Shown: positions 49,062 to 61,845 of the stretch, in pieces
Layout of the letters: each line of letters begins with the position of its first letter
How positions within the stretch are numbered: position 1 is the first letter of the stretch
NCBI GenBank assembly: GCA_021397835.1
Contig: JAJFZO010000065.1
Coordinates: forward strand, 930,001 to 994,000
From: Moringa oleifera
Taxonomy: Eukaryota; Streptophyta; Magnoliopsida; Brassicales; Moringaceae
Direction: 5' to 3'
DNA length: 64,000 nt
Made by a program: the position numbers and the translations under genes
Notes under the pieces: model-generated
Seen by the model: only the letters and a program-made list of their open reading frames with translations
Told to the model about the DNA's origin: nothing
Database searches by the model: none

Positions 49062-51157
49062 CTTAGTAGTCTTAACTTCTTCGTTGATTATCAGGAACCA
49101 AACAAACCGTAAGCATAACTGCTTTTACTAAGTTTTCATGAAGATTAAAAGATATCTCAAGTGGTAGACTTCGGATAAAACAGCATCACAGTTCTTTTGT
49201 TAAGATGAGGACATTCTCCCACATCATTCCCAAAGTTTTGTACATCTGGACTTCGATGTCTTCTATGCAGTTTCATCCAGGTTAGAAGACTAACATGAAG
49301 CCTGAACCAAGCCAGATTCTTTCTTGCAGGTAACTGTCATAATGAGATACAGATAAGGTATTTGGAGAAACCAATGTTTTGCTCTTTGGAATTTTTGAAG
49401 TCAGAAAGTGGCAGCTTCAGTGCTTCCACCTTTGCCTCATTTGGTTGTTTAACAATTCATGCTATGAACATAATAGAAATCTCTCTTCGTAAGCAAAAGA
49501 ATTGGTAAATGAAGTTATTAAAAACTCTCTTACATGGTTAGTTCCTTTAGTCCTCGGCTTTTGGATCTCATGGTACCAATTCAGTGAAACTCTTACAGTA
49601 CTTTATGGGATGAAATACTCATTTTTCCTTTGCAAAGAAATGCATATAACATACTCATTTCTCTTTAAATGCATAACATGCCCAAATTCAAGCTAATTGT
49701 TAGTTGAGATTGGAAGTAGATCCAGCTTCAATGCTTGTAAAACTCTCATCTGCTTTTCGAGCAGAAGAAATCCAGTCTTCAGTCAGAAGATAGAGGCGTA
49801 CGATCTTATGTGTATCAGAAGACAGTTGAGCATGTGTCCTTTTATTTTCTGCTAAACAAAGGACTCAAAGTTACAGGCAGAGGAGAGGAAGACAGATCAG
49901 TTTCTTGGTCTCATGTGAGCTGCATAGAAGGCTCATGACCTGGAAAATGGGTTCAAAGGGAAATGTATTGACAAGGAGGATAGTTGTAAAAACAAAGTAA
50001 ATGAATTGGGAAGATAAACAAGTTGCAGAAAAGCATACGAAATTTGCGTATAACTGACCACTACCTGGGTATGTTCATTTGTTTATGTTTTCCAAAGTCA
50101 GCTTTAATGGGTACATGACCTGGAAAATGAGTTCAAAGGGAAATGTATTGACAAGGAGGGTAGTTGTAAAAACAAAGTAGATGAATTGGGAAGATAAACA
50201 AGTTGCAGAAAAGCATACTAAATTTCCCTAACTGACCACTACCTGGGTATGTTCATTTGTTTATATTTTCCAAAGTCAGCTTTAATGGGTACAAAGCATG
50301 AATTTTTTAATTCTTAATGCAAGAATTTACAATGATTAGGGTTGAATATTTCACCAAAAGATTGGAAATATATTAATCCAGGGCCTGGTCAGGCGCCGCG
50401 TGATTTGAACATGTAAAATTTTCTAAATGATTATCTGAATCATTAACATTCCAATATGAAAAAAGCTTGGAGCTGAATTCTGCTATCATTATCAGCTTTG
50501 CTTTTGGAAATGGAAGCCTGGTTGGTGCAGCACAGGCCAAGCAATTGCAATAATTCCCCAACAAATTTGAGTGTGACAGCAAGACAACATGGCCTCTTTG
50601 TCACCCCCACTTCACATTATTATATTCACAGCTCCTCCACACAGAATACTAAAGCTAATTTGGTTGAAGGTCTCAATCTGTAAGCTGGCAGATCAAAATC
50701 TAATATGAACATGACAAATTTTAATTTCTGATCTAACTTTATTTCAAATGGGTATGTAGAAAATCACAACTTTATTTTGAATAGAAGCTGCCATGACAAT
50801 AAAGATGAAAAAGGAGGATTCACATTGGAGAATGCAGAAGAAGGAATTTCCAGCTTCTTCCAGCTAAAAATGATATTATATGTTTAAAAAAGTTTATGTA
50901 CAGAACAAAGAAAGTCAATTCCTACACTCAATCTAATCCAATAGCCCTTCTCTGGGTACTTGAAAGAGAAAAACTTTAGAAGAAGGCTACGAAGAAAATG
51001 AAAGCCATCTCCATGTCTACTGGTAAAAGAATTCATCATCATGAATACTACTTAAGAACACATCGTGAAGTGAAAAGAAATAAAAATAAATAAATACACT
51101 TTCAGGGCTGAGTCACCAATGCCATAATCTCATAGAATCATGAATAACAGGCTATTG
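49062..51157. other. Spacer between LRR pseudokinase and WNK11-like gene
   Basis: Contains the pseudokinase promoter at the left, a 180-bp tandem duplication (listed separately) and the WNK11-like 3' UTR at the right. No open frame here looks like a gene. Confidence 0.5.
49934..50291. repeat. 180-bp direct tandem duplication
   Basis: Copy 1 is 49934-50113 and copy 2 is 50114-50291. They are near-identical, with about ten substitutions and a small deletion in copy 2 (TGCGTA region versus CCC). Both begin CATGACCTGGAAAATG and end GCTTTAATGGGTA. It is about 0.9 kb upstream of the pseudokinase start. Confidence 0.95.
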
Positions 51158-52276
51158 TCATGATTCAGACTCATCATCTTCAATTCCATCGAAGAATGGA
51201 TCTTTAAGGAGCTCAGCTGCAGATGGTCTTGCACGAGGCTGACCAAGACACTTCTCAATGAATGCTTTCACTTCTGGATCTTTGACGTTGCTCAATGCCT
51301 TTGGCTTCACCCCAGATGACACCTTCCTGTATATCTTCGCGATGCTGTCACATTCGATATAGGGAATTTCCACTGTCACCATCTCTAGCACGCACATCCC
51401 AAATGAGTATATGTCCACTAGTTCTGTGTAATCCTCTTCATATAGCTCTGGGGCCATGAATTCCGGTGTCCCAAGAACTGAATGTGCTAAGTGACTCCTC
51501 CCAACTATTGCAGCCAAACCAAGATCACCAATCTTCACCTATTAAAAATACACAGGAGCTATGAATTTCAGGACATATTGTGCGCGTCTAATTGGTAAGG
51601 GAAGCATAGATACTTCAATATCAAATCTCCAGGGCATATGTCCTGTAAGTTTTGTTTTAGTTCAAGCAACATAAGAATCATATTTTCCTTTTCATTGCTT
51701 TTTTCATGCCTGCCTACTTTTTCTAGGCAACGAAACATGCAAGGAAAGTGAACATAAAGCAAATATGATTACCTGACCGGTGTTGCCATTGACAAAAACA
51801 TTGCTGCAATTTAGATCCCTGTGAATGATACAGGGCTCATGTGTGTGAAGATAATCCAGACCCTTCAAAATCTGCCTGGACCATTTCTTCAGTGCCTTCT
51901 TGGACACATGCCTATGCTTCTTCCTGTACTCCCTCAGATTCCCAGAAGTACACACCTCAGTGATGAAATTCAAGGTGTTGTGTTCCTTGTTGCGCCACAC
52001 ACTGTAAAGGGAGATGATGTTCTTGTGGGTCAGGCTTCTGAGCAACCGAACCTCTGCAAAAAGCCTTTCTATCATGGCTGGTTCGTTCGAGAAGTTTCTC
52101 AGCTTGACTTGGTTCCAGGCAACTTCTATGCCTTCTTCTTGGTCGAAGGCCCGGTAGACCTTCTTCACAGCACCAGAGCCAAGCAATTCACTGTACCGGC
52201 CATATCGGCCGGTGGGATCAGTCTCGACGAATGGCTCCATATCCTTATCAGTCGGGTCGGGGTTTTCGCTGGGCAT
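51158..52276 (-). CDS. WNK11: WNK (with-no-lysine) kinase, WNK11-like
   Basis: Two exons, 52276-51773 and 51538-51158, give 294 aa, close to the size of Arabidopsis WNK11 (At5g55560, about 314 aa). WNKs are cytosolic Ser/Thr kinases linked to osmotic and circadian control. The family hallmark is present: subdomain II reads EVAWNQVKL with no catalytic lysine, and the nucleotide-binding lysine sits in the glycine loop instead (GSGAVKKVY, Lys38). The catalytic loop HRDLNCSN (152-159) and GDLGLA (DLG for DFG) follow, with APE as MAPELYEED. The protein is short, ending soon after the kinase domain in an acidic tail. Confidence 0.94.
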
Positions 52277-52725
52277 CTAGAAAAGAATGAAAGCCATGCA
52301 TTAGAGTAAAGAAACATTGATAGACAAAAACTAACAGAAGCCAGGAAACAGAGAGGAAAAAAAATGAATTTTTACGAAAGAACTCTAAATTCATAAGAAA
52401 ATCATTTGAAGAGAAAGAGAAAACAGATCCTAAACTTGCCAAAAGGAACTGAATAGGCAGATCATGGGGAACCCAATTGAAACTTGAATGACAAGAAACT
52501 AGGTGAAGACTAAACCTAAAGGTCTCACATTCTTAGACTAAACAAGATCAGAATCCATCAAAATTCAGATATCAGAAGGAAAAAGATGAAGAAATCCGAC
52601 ATTGTTAACTAGATCAAACCCAGAAGCCAAATACCCTTTGCCCTCTAATAAAAGACAAGAAAGAAAAAAGTTTCCAAATGGATTAAACAAGCAAACGCGT
52701 AAAGAATAAATGATAGAAAACTTAC
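52277..52725 (-). promoter_or_regulatory. 5' UTR intron of WNK11-like gene
   Basis: The donor (ACG/GTAAGT at 52725) and acceptor (TTTTCTAG ending at 52277) define a 449-bp intron whose 3' end abuts the ATG directly. The leader exon would lie from 52726 to about 52815. Confidence 0.6.
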
Positions 52726-52819
52726 CGTAAATCTCAGAACTCAACAAAAAAAGAAACAAAAATTTGCAGAAAGACTGGCACTTTTTTTTTCCCCCTCTCC
52801 AAAAGGCAGCCTAGCGGAC

Positions 52820-52943
52820 GGAAAATTAAAGGGTTTAGGCAGAAGGTATTTATAGAAGATGAAGTAGAGGGATCTCGCAGAAGGAAAATTAATGGGTTTA
52901 GGCCGATAGGTATTTATAGGAGATGAAGTAGAGGGATTTCAAA
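52820..52943 (-). promoter_or_regulatory. Tandemly duplicated WNK11 core promoter with two TATA boxes
   Basis: A 63-64-bp unit occurs twice (starting 52820 and 52883). Each copy contains the minus-strand TATAAATA box (52847-52854 and 52911-52918) and the shared AGATGAAGTAGAGGGAT phrase. The proximal box is about 120 bp before the leader-intron donor, a plausible core-promoter distance. Confidence 0.7.
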
Positions 52944-55900
52944 AGCATGAGGATAGAGATTGGGTGGGGTATCCTTTATGCATTAGGAACCTAAACGGTT
53001 TTAACTCTCTGTGATCTGATAAACAGCTCCGAGTTACAGTAGGATACCATGCTGTTGCGCTTCTTCAGGGATTTTCTTCTCCGTGTGACGTTATTTACTT
53101 GTGCCTCCGGTAACTAGAATGGAAAAAAAAAAAAAAAAAAGTCAACTTTCGCCATGTTTTGGATAATGCAATCTCAGCCGTTCATATCAGAATCTGTACT
53201 CGTTTGGGAGGGGAGGATGACGTGGACGGTCTAGATTAACCTAGAGCCTTCCTGAAAAGTGGGAAGACAAGTCTAGTGGGTTGTAAGTTGCTGCTTGAGT
53301 CAAGGAAACAACACCTAGGGGCTTGTTTGGCTTCCAAGAGAATTCAATTTTATCGGTCAAGGATCAAGGATCCTTGATCACAACTTAAATTTTCATATTA
53401 CTGAATTAATTTTTTACTTTTTAGTTAATATAAAAAATACCCACTAGGAATATCACAAATACAAACCCTCAAAATTAATACATAAATTATCTTGGTATGA
53501 GTTTAGTGAAGATAATGACATTTTAAATACAAATTAATACCCATTAAATAACAATTCAAATATTTGTTAAGAGGAGATCATCTTTAAATTTAATTTTTGT
53601 TAATTTTTTTGAAAGAATATCTTAATTTAACTATTTTTGTTAAATATCATGTGTTAATACTTTTTTAAAAAATAATAAAAATTATCAACGATCATATTAG
53701 TATAAAATTTAATCTTTCTTATTATCAAAATTTTCCTTTCAAAAAAAATCTTATTTTATATCTTAAGTATGAGAATTAAGCAAAAAATTTGATGTGATAA
53801 TATGATACCCTAAACCACGTGTTTAGAGATTTTATATTTCTTGTGATCCCCTATGCTTTACCATGGATCATTAATTCATGAAAGCAACATATGAGTAACC
53901 TCCCATTCCATGCCTCCCTTAATTATCATGTGAGTTCATGTGAAATCATCTATAAATTCATTGCATTTGCCAACCTTTCAAGCTTTTTAATTTAATTATA
54001 TCATAGCTTGATCATGTGAATTCCACCTTAAAAATTGGAACTTTATTAGAAACAAGATTAACTAATTTTGACCCAAAATGTTAAAACGTTACAATTTTTT
54101 GTTTCTTGTTGCGTTTAATGCTAGAAAAGTGACCTAAAGTTGTGTTGGTATCACATGCAATGCATTATCAAAGACATATCGCGGTACATTCAATTTGGTC
54201 TTGGTTTGGTTTCTGAGTAACTTAACATTGTCTTTGCCCAAATTCGGATATTTGTCGATCTTAGGCAAGCATAGGTTTGATATTTTAGGGTTCAATGAAG
54301 AGAAATCAACTTTTGGTATTTTTAAAGTGGGAAAAATGACCTAACTTGGCCAAAATATACCAAATTTAAATTTGACCCGTCAGTGCAAAAGTCAATCTTT
54401 TTATCTAGTATCATCAATTTGGTAGCTATGCTTTTCAATTTTAGTAAAAGTAACTAACTTGGTGACCTAGATTTTGTTTCATAATAATGTTGTTATATTC
54501 TATGTTATGTTATAAATACCGTTTATTTTGTATTCGTGTTCATATAAAATTTTTGATTTACTTTCAGTAGTTTGTAAATATTACAAAAATTTGAATCGTA
54601 TTAATTTTTTGTTTTACATGATTGAATTAATTATGCATATGTTATTTTAATTTTATTTAATTTAGACCATACCATTACTTTTTTTAATGAGTTATTTAAA
54701 TTAAAATTTTGTAAAACCATTTTTGACTTAAATTTTTTGATAAATATAAAAAGAATTTCAACATACTATCACAAACAATTTCAAAATTTTTAAGTTATAT
54801 ATATATAAATTATATTATCTAAAATTTTTTAAATTGACAGAAGATAATTTAAGTAAAAAATAATCCAAATTAAAAGATCAACTTAAAATAGAATGTAAAT
54901 TTTATTTAATTATTTTTAAAATATTTAAATAAAATTTAATTTAAATCAATTTAAAAGATCATATATAATTGATTCAATGATATATCAAGATTTAAATTAA
55001 AAATTAAATTTAATTCAATATTTTTTATACCTATTTTATAATATTTAAATTAAAAAGTGAATTTGATACACAAAATATTATTTAATTATTTTGATGGAAT
55101 AAAATTGAATTGAATAAGTTAAATTGTATTGAGATCTATTAATATTCCTATGTTTTTTATATAACATTAGATAAAATAAGATTAAAATTAAACTTATTTT
55201 TTTAAAAATTTTGTTGATATTAAAAATATAATATAATTATATAATACTTATTGCAAACTTATATCATATTAGAATCAATTGATAAAAATAATAAGAGTAA
55301 ATATCATTTAAAACTATAAATTTTGCTCTTCCTTTAGTTTGGACTTTGAAAAGGTTTCGATACAAATTTTAATTTACTAATTTGAGATCAAATTGAAGTT
55401 TATCTACTAATTTTAAAATAAAAAACATTCAAAATGAAGATATTTTATAATAAATTTTGATTTAATTTTTTTTATAAATGTAAAAAATATTTTAGATATA
55501 AACAAAAAAATTCAAAATTTTTTAGGTATGAAATCAAAATTGAGTTTAGAATTTACTTGAAATTTTTTTATATATTTTAATAATAAAAATATCATTAATT
55601 TTTACAATTATTTTTGTTAATATTCAATGAATAAAATTAATGGATGAATGTTTCTTTGGAAACCAAGTTTGATTAAAAAAAAAGCCTAAAACTTAAATTT
55701 AAAATAACATTTACCCAAATAATACTTATTTAATTTTTTATTTGTAATATTTATTATACTTTATGATTTTTTTAAACTTAAAAAGATATGACTACAAAGT
55801 AATTTTATAAATATAAACAATAAGTAAAACTTAATTATGAATATTTAATCAATAATATTAACATCTTAAGAAAGTTAAATTAATTTAGAATATTTTTTTT

Positions 55901-56240
55901 TGAAATAACTTGAAAGTTAAAAAACAAAATAATACAATATAAAATTTATTATAGATTTGAATTGTATTATAATTAATTAAATTTTTGTTTAAATTTTTTA
56001 TTGATATTTTTAAAAAATATTTATAAATTTAATTATATTTATTAGTTTAATAATATCAAACTATAAAAATCAAAGATCAATTTTATCTCTCACTTTAAAA
56101 AATTAGAAATAAAATAATTAAAAATAGTATTAATCTAATCCTATTAAATATAAAATTAAAATAAAATTTATCCAATTTCAATCTTATCCAATTCGACAAA
56201 CATTATCTAAAAATTGAATAATAAGCTCATCTAAGGTTTT
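52944..56240. repeat. AT-rich block related to the 25.7-28.1 kb block
   Basis: From about 53390 the sequence is extremely AT-rich with no coding capacity. Phrases at about 54735-54790 and 55455-55525 align with the palindromic unit at 27695-27765 (a TTTTTATAAAT, T/A-rich, ATCACAAA, AATTTTTNA order). The phrase at 55575-55615 aligns with that at 26205-26250. It looks like a second array of the same decayed repeat family. Boundaries are not definable by eye. Confidence 0.5.
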
Positions 56241-56472
56241 ATTTGGACTCCCATTAGGCTTTGAATGGGCATTCTAGGTTTTACTCAAGAGGAAGAGGAA
56301 ACTTGAACCGACGTCGTGTGGTTACTCTCGTCGATTCCGATTCCCGCAATTTTCCGAGCTGGGCGGGTTTCGACTTTTCAGTTTCTGGTAGAGCTTGAAA
56401 TAAAATCCCCAAATTCACTGCTGATGTTTCTCTGTATCACCCAAATACAAGGACCACTACAAGCACGAAACA
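56241..56472 (+). promoter_or_regulatory. 5' region of FRIGIDA-like gene
   Basis: Composition shifts sharply from AT-rich repeat to mixed sequence at about 56240. A GAACCGACGTCGTGTGG stretch with an ACGT core lies at 56303-56319. The promoter is squeezed between the AT-rich block and the ATG at 56473. No TATA is certain. Confidence 0.35.
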
Positions 56473-59400
56473 ATGGAGACACTGGAAAGTATCGCAGCAG
56501 CGATAGAACTGATTGATACCAAAAAGGAGATCCTGAAGAAAGCATGCCATGAGCTGCAGGCTTATTCCTCTCTTCTGTCCCCCTCCCTCGCTCTTTCCTG
56601 GTCCGACCTCGACGCCCACTTCACCTCCCTACAGAACTCGCTCATACACAAGTTCCGCCTCCTTGGGTCGCTTGCCTCAACTCAGCCTGCACCACAAGAC
56701 CCGTCTTCGTTGTCAAATCCACCGGCACCCACTAACACCTTAACTCAGTCGTTAGCCAATGCGCAAGTCGCATTGGCGTCGGTTTCCTTACAGAGTAACC
56801 AATGCCTTGATCCCGTGGCGACTCGGACCGACTTGCCGTTGTCATCAGCCCCTTCTCGCCCCGAGTTGCAAGACCCTTACTGTTCTTCTGAGCTCCCGAG
56901 TCAGAATGGTTTGAAATCCACAGTGACTCCTCCAGAATTGCCATCAACTACAGCAGGCCAGGACCGAGACGACTCGGTGATGGCTCGGCCGGATTTGAGG
57001 GCCATGTGTGAGAAAATGGATGGGAAAGGATTGAGAAAATACATAAAAGAGCATTCAAAGGAGCGAGAGGCTATACGAGTTGAGCTGCTGGATGCAATGC
57101 GATCTGCTCCGGACCCAGGAGCCATGGTTTTGGATGCAATGGATGGGTTTTATGATGAGAATTCGAGGCCTAGAGGTGATAAGGACCCCGACTTATGTGG
57201 TACAAGGAGGGATTGTGTGCTCTTATTGGAGAAGTTAATGGGAATCCATCCTAACTTGGGCGTTGACGTGAGAGAAAGAGCCAAGAGATTAGCTTTAGAA
57301 TGGAAAGGGAAGGTAAATTTGAATGATGACAACCCCTTACAGGCCCTGGGGTTTTTGCATTTGGTCGCTGCCTATGGTTTGGGGTCTGAATTTGATAAAA
57401 ATGAGCTTGTCGATTACTTGGTTGCTGTTGCAAGGTACAGGCAAGGTACCTTATTGTGCAGGGCCGTTGGTTTACGGGATAAAATTCCTGGTATGTTTTA
57501 TATGATTTTACTCAATGTGATTGCTCATGTGCAGGCTCTGTTTGTTTGATTATATGATTGATGTTTTTGTTTTCTTCAGCATACATCGTTGTGCTTGGCT
57601 ATTGAATACTCGGTTTAAGGTATTGTAATAAGAAAAATTGGCCCTTTAATGTAGGAATTGATGTAGCTTCTACAAGCTTGTATTTTGTTGTTCCCTAGAA
57701 ATTGTGCACTTGCATAGGATTTCTTGATGAGTGCAATTCTACACTGGCGCTAGTGTGAGGCCTTTTACCCACATGACACACACACAGAGATAATAATCTT
57801 ATGAGTATAGATTGGGTTGAATGGCTTAAGTTGATGATGTTCATAAAATGCGAGTCAAATTTCCTTCTTTTCTCTTTTCTGATGAAAAAAAATAAAATGC
57901 AAGTCAAAAATCACAAATTTGAAATCTGAAAACTAGTTTCTTTTCTATTCTAAATGGAGGGGGTTGAGCAAAGATGGGAATCATTGTAATGGAGAAAAGT
58001 TGCTTAAATATAGATAATAAGGGGTTATGATTCTTCTATCTAAGGGTAACAAGTTATCAATTTGCTTGACAAAAAATTGCTACTTGGTTCAGGGAGTATA
58101 TGATGGGTTTGAATCATTTTAGGCTTTACTAATCTGACAACAACTCAAAAGCTTTAGTTGTAACGTTTAGTTTGCATATTGAGATGGTGGCATTTACAAA
58201 GTGTGGATATTATCAAATGAAAGGGTGCAGATTATAACCTCCTTTGCATGATCATGTGGATATGTGCCTGCAGATGCACTCTAAAACTGACAAGCATACC
58301 TTGATGCATGTGTTAGTTTGCAATTGTTTTGTGCAAACTACATCCAAGGTATGCTGATTATCTGTCTTATCATATTTCATCCAAGAATTGACACTTAACA
58401 TAGTCTCTGAAATTGGCTGTTATGCCACAATCTTGCTTACTATCCGCTCTTCAGTGTTTAATAATCACTTGCTCTTAATTATTTTTCTTGTATAGTGATT
58501 TTGTATTAGTTGCTAGCCACTGGTTTCTGAGAGAATCTGCAATTGTTTCTTTTGTGCATCACAGATCTCATTCAAAAACTTTTAGATAATGGGAAACAAC
58601 TTCTCGCCATCAAATTTATTTTTGAGTTTCAGTTGATTGGTAGATTCCCACCAGTCCCTCTCTTGAAAGCCTACCTGAAGGAGTCTAAAAAGGCTGCTAG
58701 ACAAGTTTGCTCGGAAGGAAAGAACTGTCTGAGGTCACAGGTAAGTTTGCATTTCCATTCATGATTTTTCCAGGACACCTTTTGAGTCAAACTTTGGAAA
58801 CTCAATTCTAGCTAGTTCTCATGCAGAATGAGGCCATTGCCAAGCAACTTAGTGCCTTGAAAGCAGTAAGTAAAGTAATTGAAGAGCAGAAGCTTGAGTC
58901 CGAGTACCCCCTGCAGAGCCTTGAGAAGCGTATTGAGCAGCTAGAAAAGCAGAAGGCAGATAGGAAACGCTCTGCCACAGCTCCTGCTGTCAAGTCTCAG
59001 CAGCAGCAGCCGAAGCAACAGCCTAAGAAGCAGCAGCAGCAGCCAAAGAAGAAACTAAATATGCAGCAGCAGCAGTCCAAGCAGAAATCTAAAACCCAGC
59101 AGCAGAGTGGGAGCAAGCGTCCTCGAACAACTGCTCCTATTCGTCCAGCAGCTGCTCCCATGAGTGCTGCTGGTGCCAGTTCAACCCTTTCCCAATTTCG
59201 ACAAACTCTTTTACGGCCAGCAGGTTTGTTATCGGATCATTCTGCTGCGTATTTGGGCTCAGCTGGGCCCTATGGTGTGGGGGCATCTGCTCCTATAGTT
59301 GCCCCTTATGCCAGCTCATCAGCCGGGCTCTTTGGTCTGGCTGGAGTCTCTGTGGGTTTCCATGGGAATCAAAGCCTTGCGGGGTCCCGTTTGTATTCTT

Positions 59401-59495
59401 CAGAATCCCAAATGGGATCTAGTTTTTATGATAGGGCAACTGCTCATGGTGGATATGGTTTGCCACCTCAATACAATCCAGCTTACTATCCTTAG
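56473..59495 (+). CDS. FRIGIDA-like protein
   Basis: Three exons, 56473-57490, 58565-58740 and 58827-59495, give 620 aa. FRIGIDA and FRL proteins are plant-only nuclear proteins that act with FRI in FLC activation or more broadly in transcription. A short helical N-terminus (IELIDTKKEILKKACHELQ) precedes a Ser/Pro/Thr-rich linker. The FRIGIDA domain covers about residues 170-460, with MVLDAMDGFY, CVLLLEKLMGI, ALGFLHLVAAYGL and GRFPPVPLLKAYLKESKK as landmarks. A coiled coil (about 400-450) follows. The C-terminus has a Gln/Lys-rich tract (QQQPKQQPKKQQQQPKKK) and a Gly/Tyr/Ala-rich tail. It is closest in feel to the FRL3 branch; the exact paralogue is not settled. Length is slightly above the usual 530-560 aa. 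Confidence 0.93.
58997..59107. repeat. CAG-rich coding repeat in FRIGIDA-like exon 3
   Basis: Interrupted CAG/AAG triplets encode the Gln/Lys/Pro-rich tract of the FRIGIDA-like protein. A likely length-variable coding microsatellite. Confidence 0.75.
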
Positions 59496-61845
59496 TAGCC
59501 ATTATTCACATTTGCCTTTGCCATACTGTATTTGGATGGTATTATGGCTTTTGCCTGTGCTGGTTGTCAGAAGGCATAGTTTGCTTTTTTGAATCACCTG
59601 GATTATAGTACATTAAGCACATTTGGTTGTTGAAGTTTAAGATGCGGCTCTGTACAGTGTCACAGTGCATATTTAACCATGTTTTCATTAGAAGAATTGA
59701 CATCATCATGAATTCTTTTTGTGGCCACATGGAGACGGGTTTGATAGTAAAATGGAAGTTTCTTCTTATTCCTTTTCTTGTTAAAGATTTTCTCCTCCAG
59801 CTAGTTTAGTGTACCTAGATGCCAGATCTGCCACTTTAGGTGCGGCATTCTTTATATTCAGACCTTGAATCCCACCATTCTGTCCCAGTGTAGGAAGTGT
59901 CTTTGCCATTAATTGGAGTTGGAACAAAAAGATTTCAACTCTATATAGTTGGTATTTCAATTTTCTCCTATTGTCTTTGTGTCAGCTCAAGTCAGCCTTT
60001 CACTGAATGCTTTGTGTGCATAATACATATATAACAACTCTGTTCATATTGATTTGACTTTTCCTTATTTATTCTTTAATGAAATCTTCTTCTACACTAG
60101 TTAAATCAATTAAGCTGAATTGTTTGTTGGACTGGAAGAGAGTGATAAACCTCCACCATCATCTAATGGACGAGGGAGTTCACATGCTCTCTTCAACTTG
60201 ACACTTTTCTATTTTATATTATGTTTCGGTCAATCTGATTTCAATGACCAGACCTTTCCACCCCCTTTTCCCGTTCTTTAGATAGAAATCACATCTGTTA
60301 TCTTGAGACCTCTCTAAAACACACACACACACACTCTCTCTCTGACACACACAGTAAACACTGGTGCATTTATGCACCTCAAGCACTGAAAGTTTGCTGG
60401 AGAATGCTAGCCTTATTCAGTGAGATGCCTTGTTTATTAAAGAGAAAGAAACCAAGATATAGATGGCTTCTAACCTCTTTTTGTATGAAATGGATGAAAC
60501 AAATAGAAATATCGTGCCAAAACATCCAGGCAGTATATTTAGATCAGGCAGCATAAGAGGAGACAGTACATTTTGCCCGCTTTGGTAGAAAGAACTAGGA
60601 TCCTGACTGTTTTACCGTCAATTTTAGTTGACTGCAAGTTTGTCTTCCCAACCCATTTAGATTTTCATTTTCTATTGGACATTCCATTTCTTCCAGAGGT
60701 CTAGGAGGTCAAGTTTTTGGAAGAAATTTATAAGATTATTGTTGTTTTCTTCCCTGGCTGCAGTTACTTGACTTGTTAGGTGGCAGACAGTTGCTTCGTT
60801 CTGTTAGTCCACATCCACATGACATCAAAACTTAGGATTGATTTTAGTTCTTGTTTATGCTCTGAATTCTCAAACTGTCTTTAAAAAATTCATTAGTCAG
60901 CATTTGCTTTTGACTATTGTTTGCACTGCTGGCCGCAAGAGGGTTTGTATCTTGATTATTCGTGTAAAAAGAAATTACAGATGCTCAATTCATAGATTTG
61001 GCCACACTGTGGGTTCAAACTAAGATTGACTGAAGGAAGCCAATAAAGATCATCTGTTTTTCCTGCTTAATGGCACCCATATGAGCAGACAGCCACTTTT
61101 TCTGGATTGCCCAATTCAATGGAGGCACATTAGTAGTCACAGAGAAGGCAGCCTGTTAAGAAAATGGTATTTCTAGAAGCCAATTAGTACCGTTTCCAGA
61201 TGATATGGTTAACAGGTCAATAAAAAAAATTATTTAGGACTCTTTTTGTAGTGTCTGCCAACTTATGGAATGCAGCCCTAATTGAAATATGAGCCCATGT
61301 GAGCATCATGTTATATCAAAGCACTGGCAGGGGCCACAAAGGACGGTGATTCAAGCTCTGTATATTAAACATGAAAAAGAGATGAAATGGGTAAGAAGTC
61401 AGCCTAGCCTTGTGGATAACAGAGGTAGGCTGGCAGGCATGTCTAAGTTCTGATGTAACAACCAAAGAGGCAAAGGAGAAGAAAGCCAAAAAGAAAAAAA
61501 AGAAAAAAAGAAAGGTCGAGAAGGCAAGTGACACAAACCCAAGACCCAGATCCAATGTAACAAGTCAACTTCCTTCTCTTTCTCTCTCTGTCACTGACAA
61601 TCTTCACTAACACACACAAACACGCCCCGCACCGCATTGGACAAACACCGAAACCAGAAACACGCTCCCCATCTGCGATTCAGTCCCTTCTCTCCTTTAA
61701 ATTTACCGTGTTACCCTTCCCTCTCCCCTCTTCACTGCCCTAATTACAAATCTACTTCTCTCCTCTTTTGACTCTGTTCTCTCTTCTCTCTCATACTCGC
61801 GGTAAGCACGCCAGACAACGCGCACGCACACTTTCTCTTGTCTGA
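59496..61845. other. Spacer between FRIGIDA-like and WRKY20-like genes
   Basis: Contains the FRIGIDA-like 3' UTR, an (AC)n microsatellite (about 60318-60334), an A-rich AAAAAG tract (61484-61512), and a CT-rich leader region (about 61685-61800) typical of plant 5' UTRs just before the WRKY20-like ATG. No gene is supported. Confidence 0.5.
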
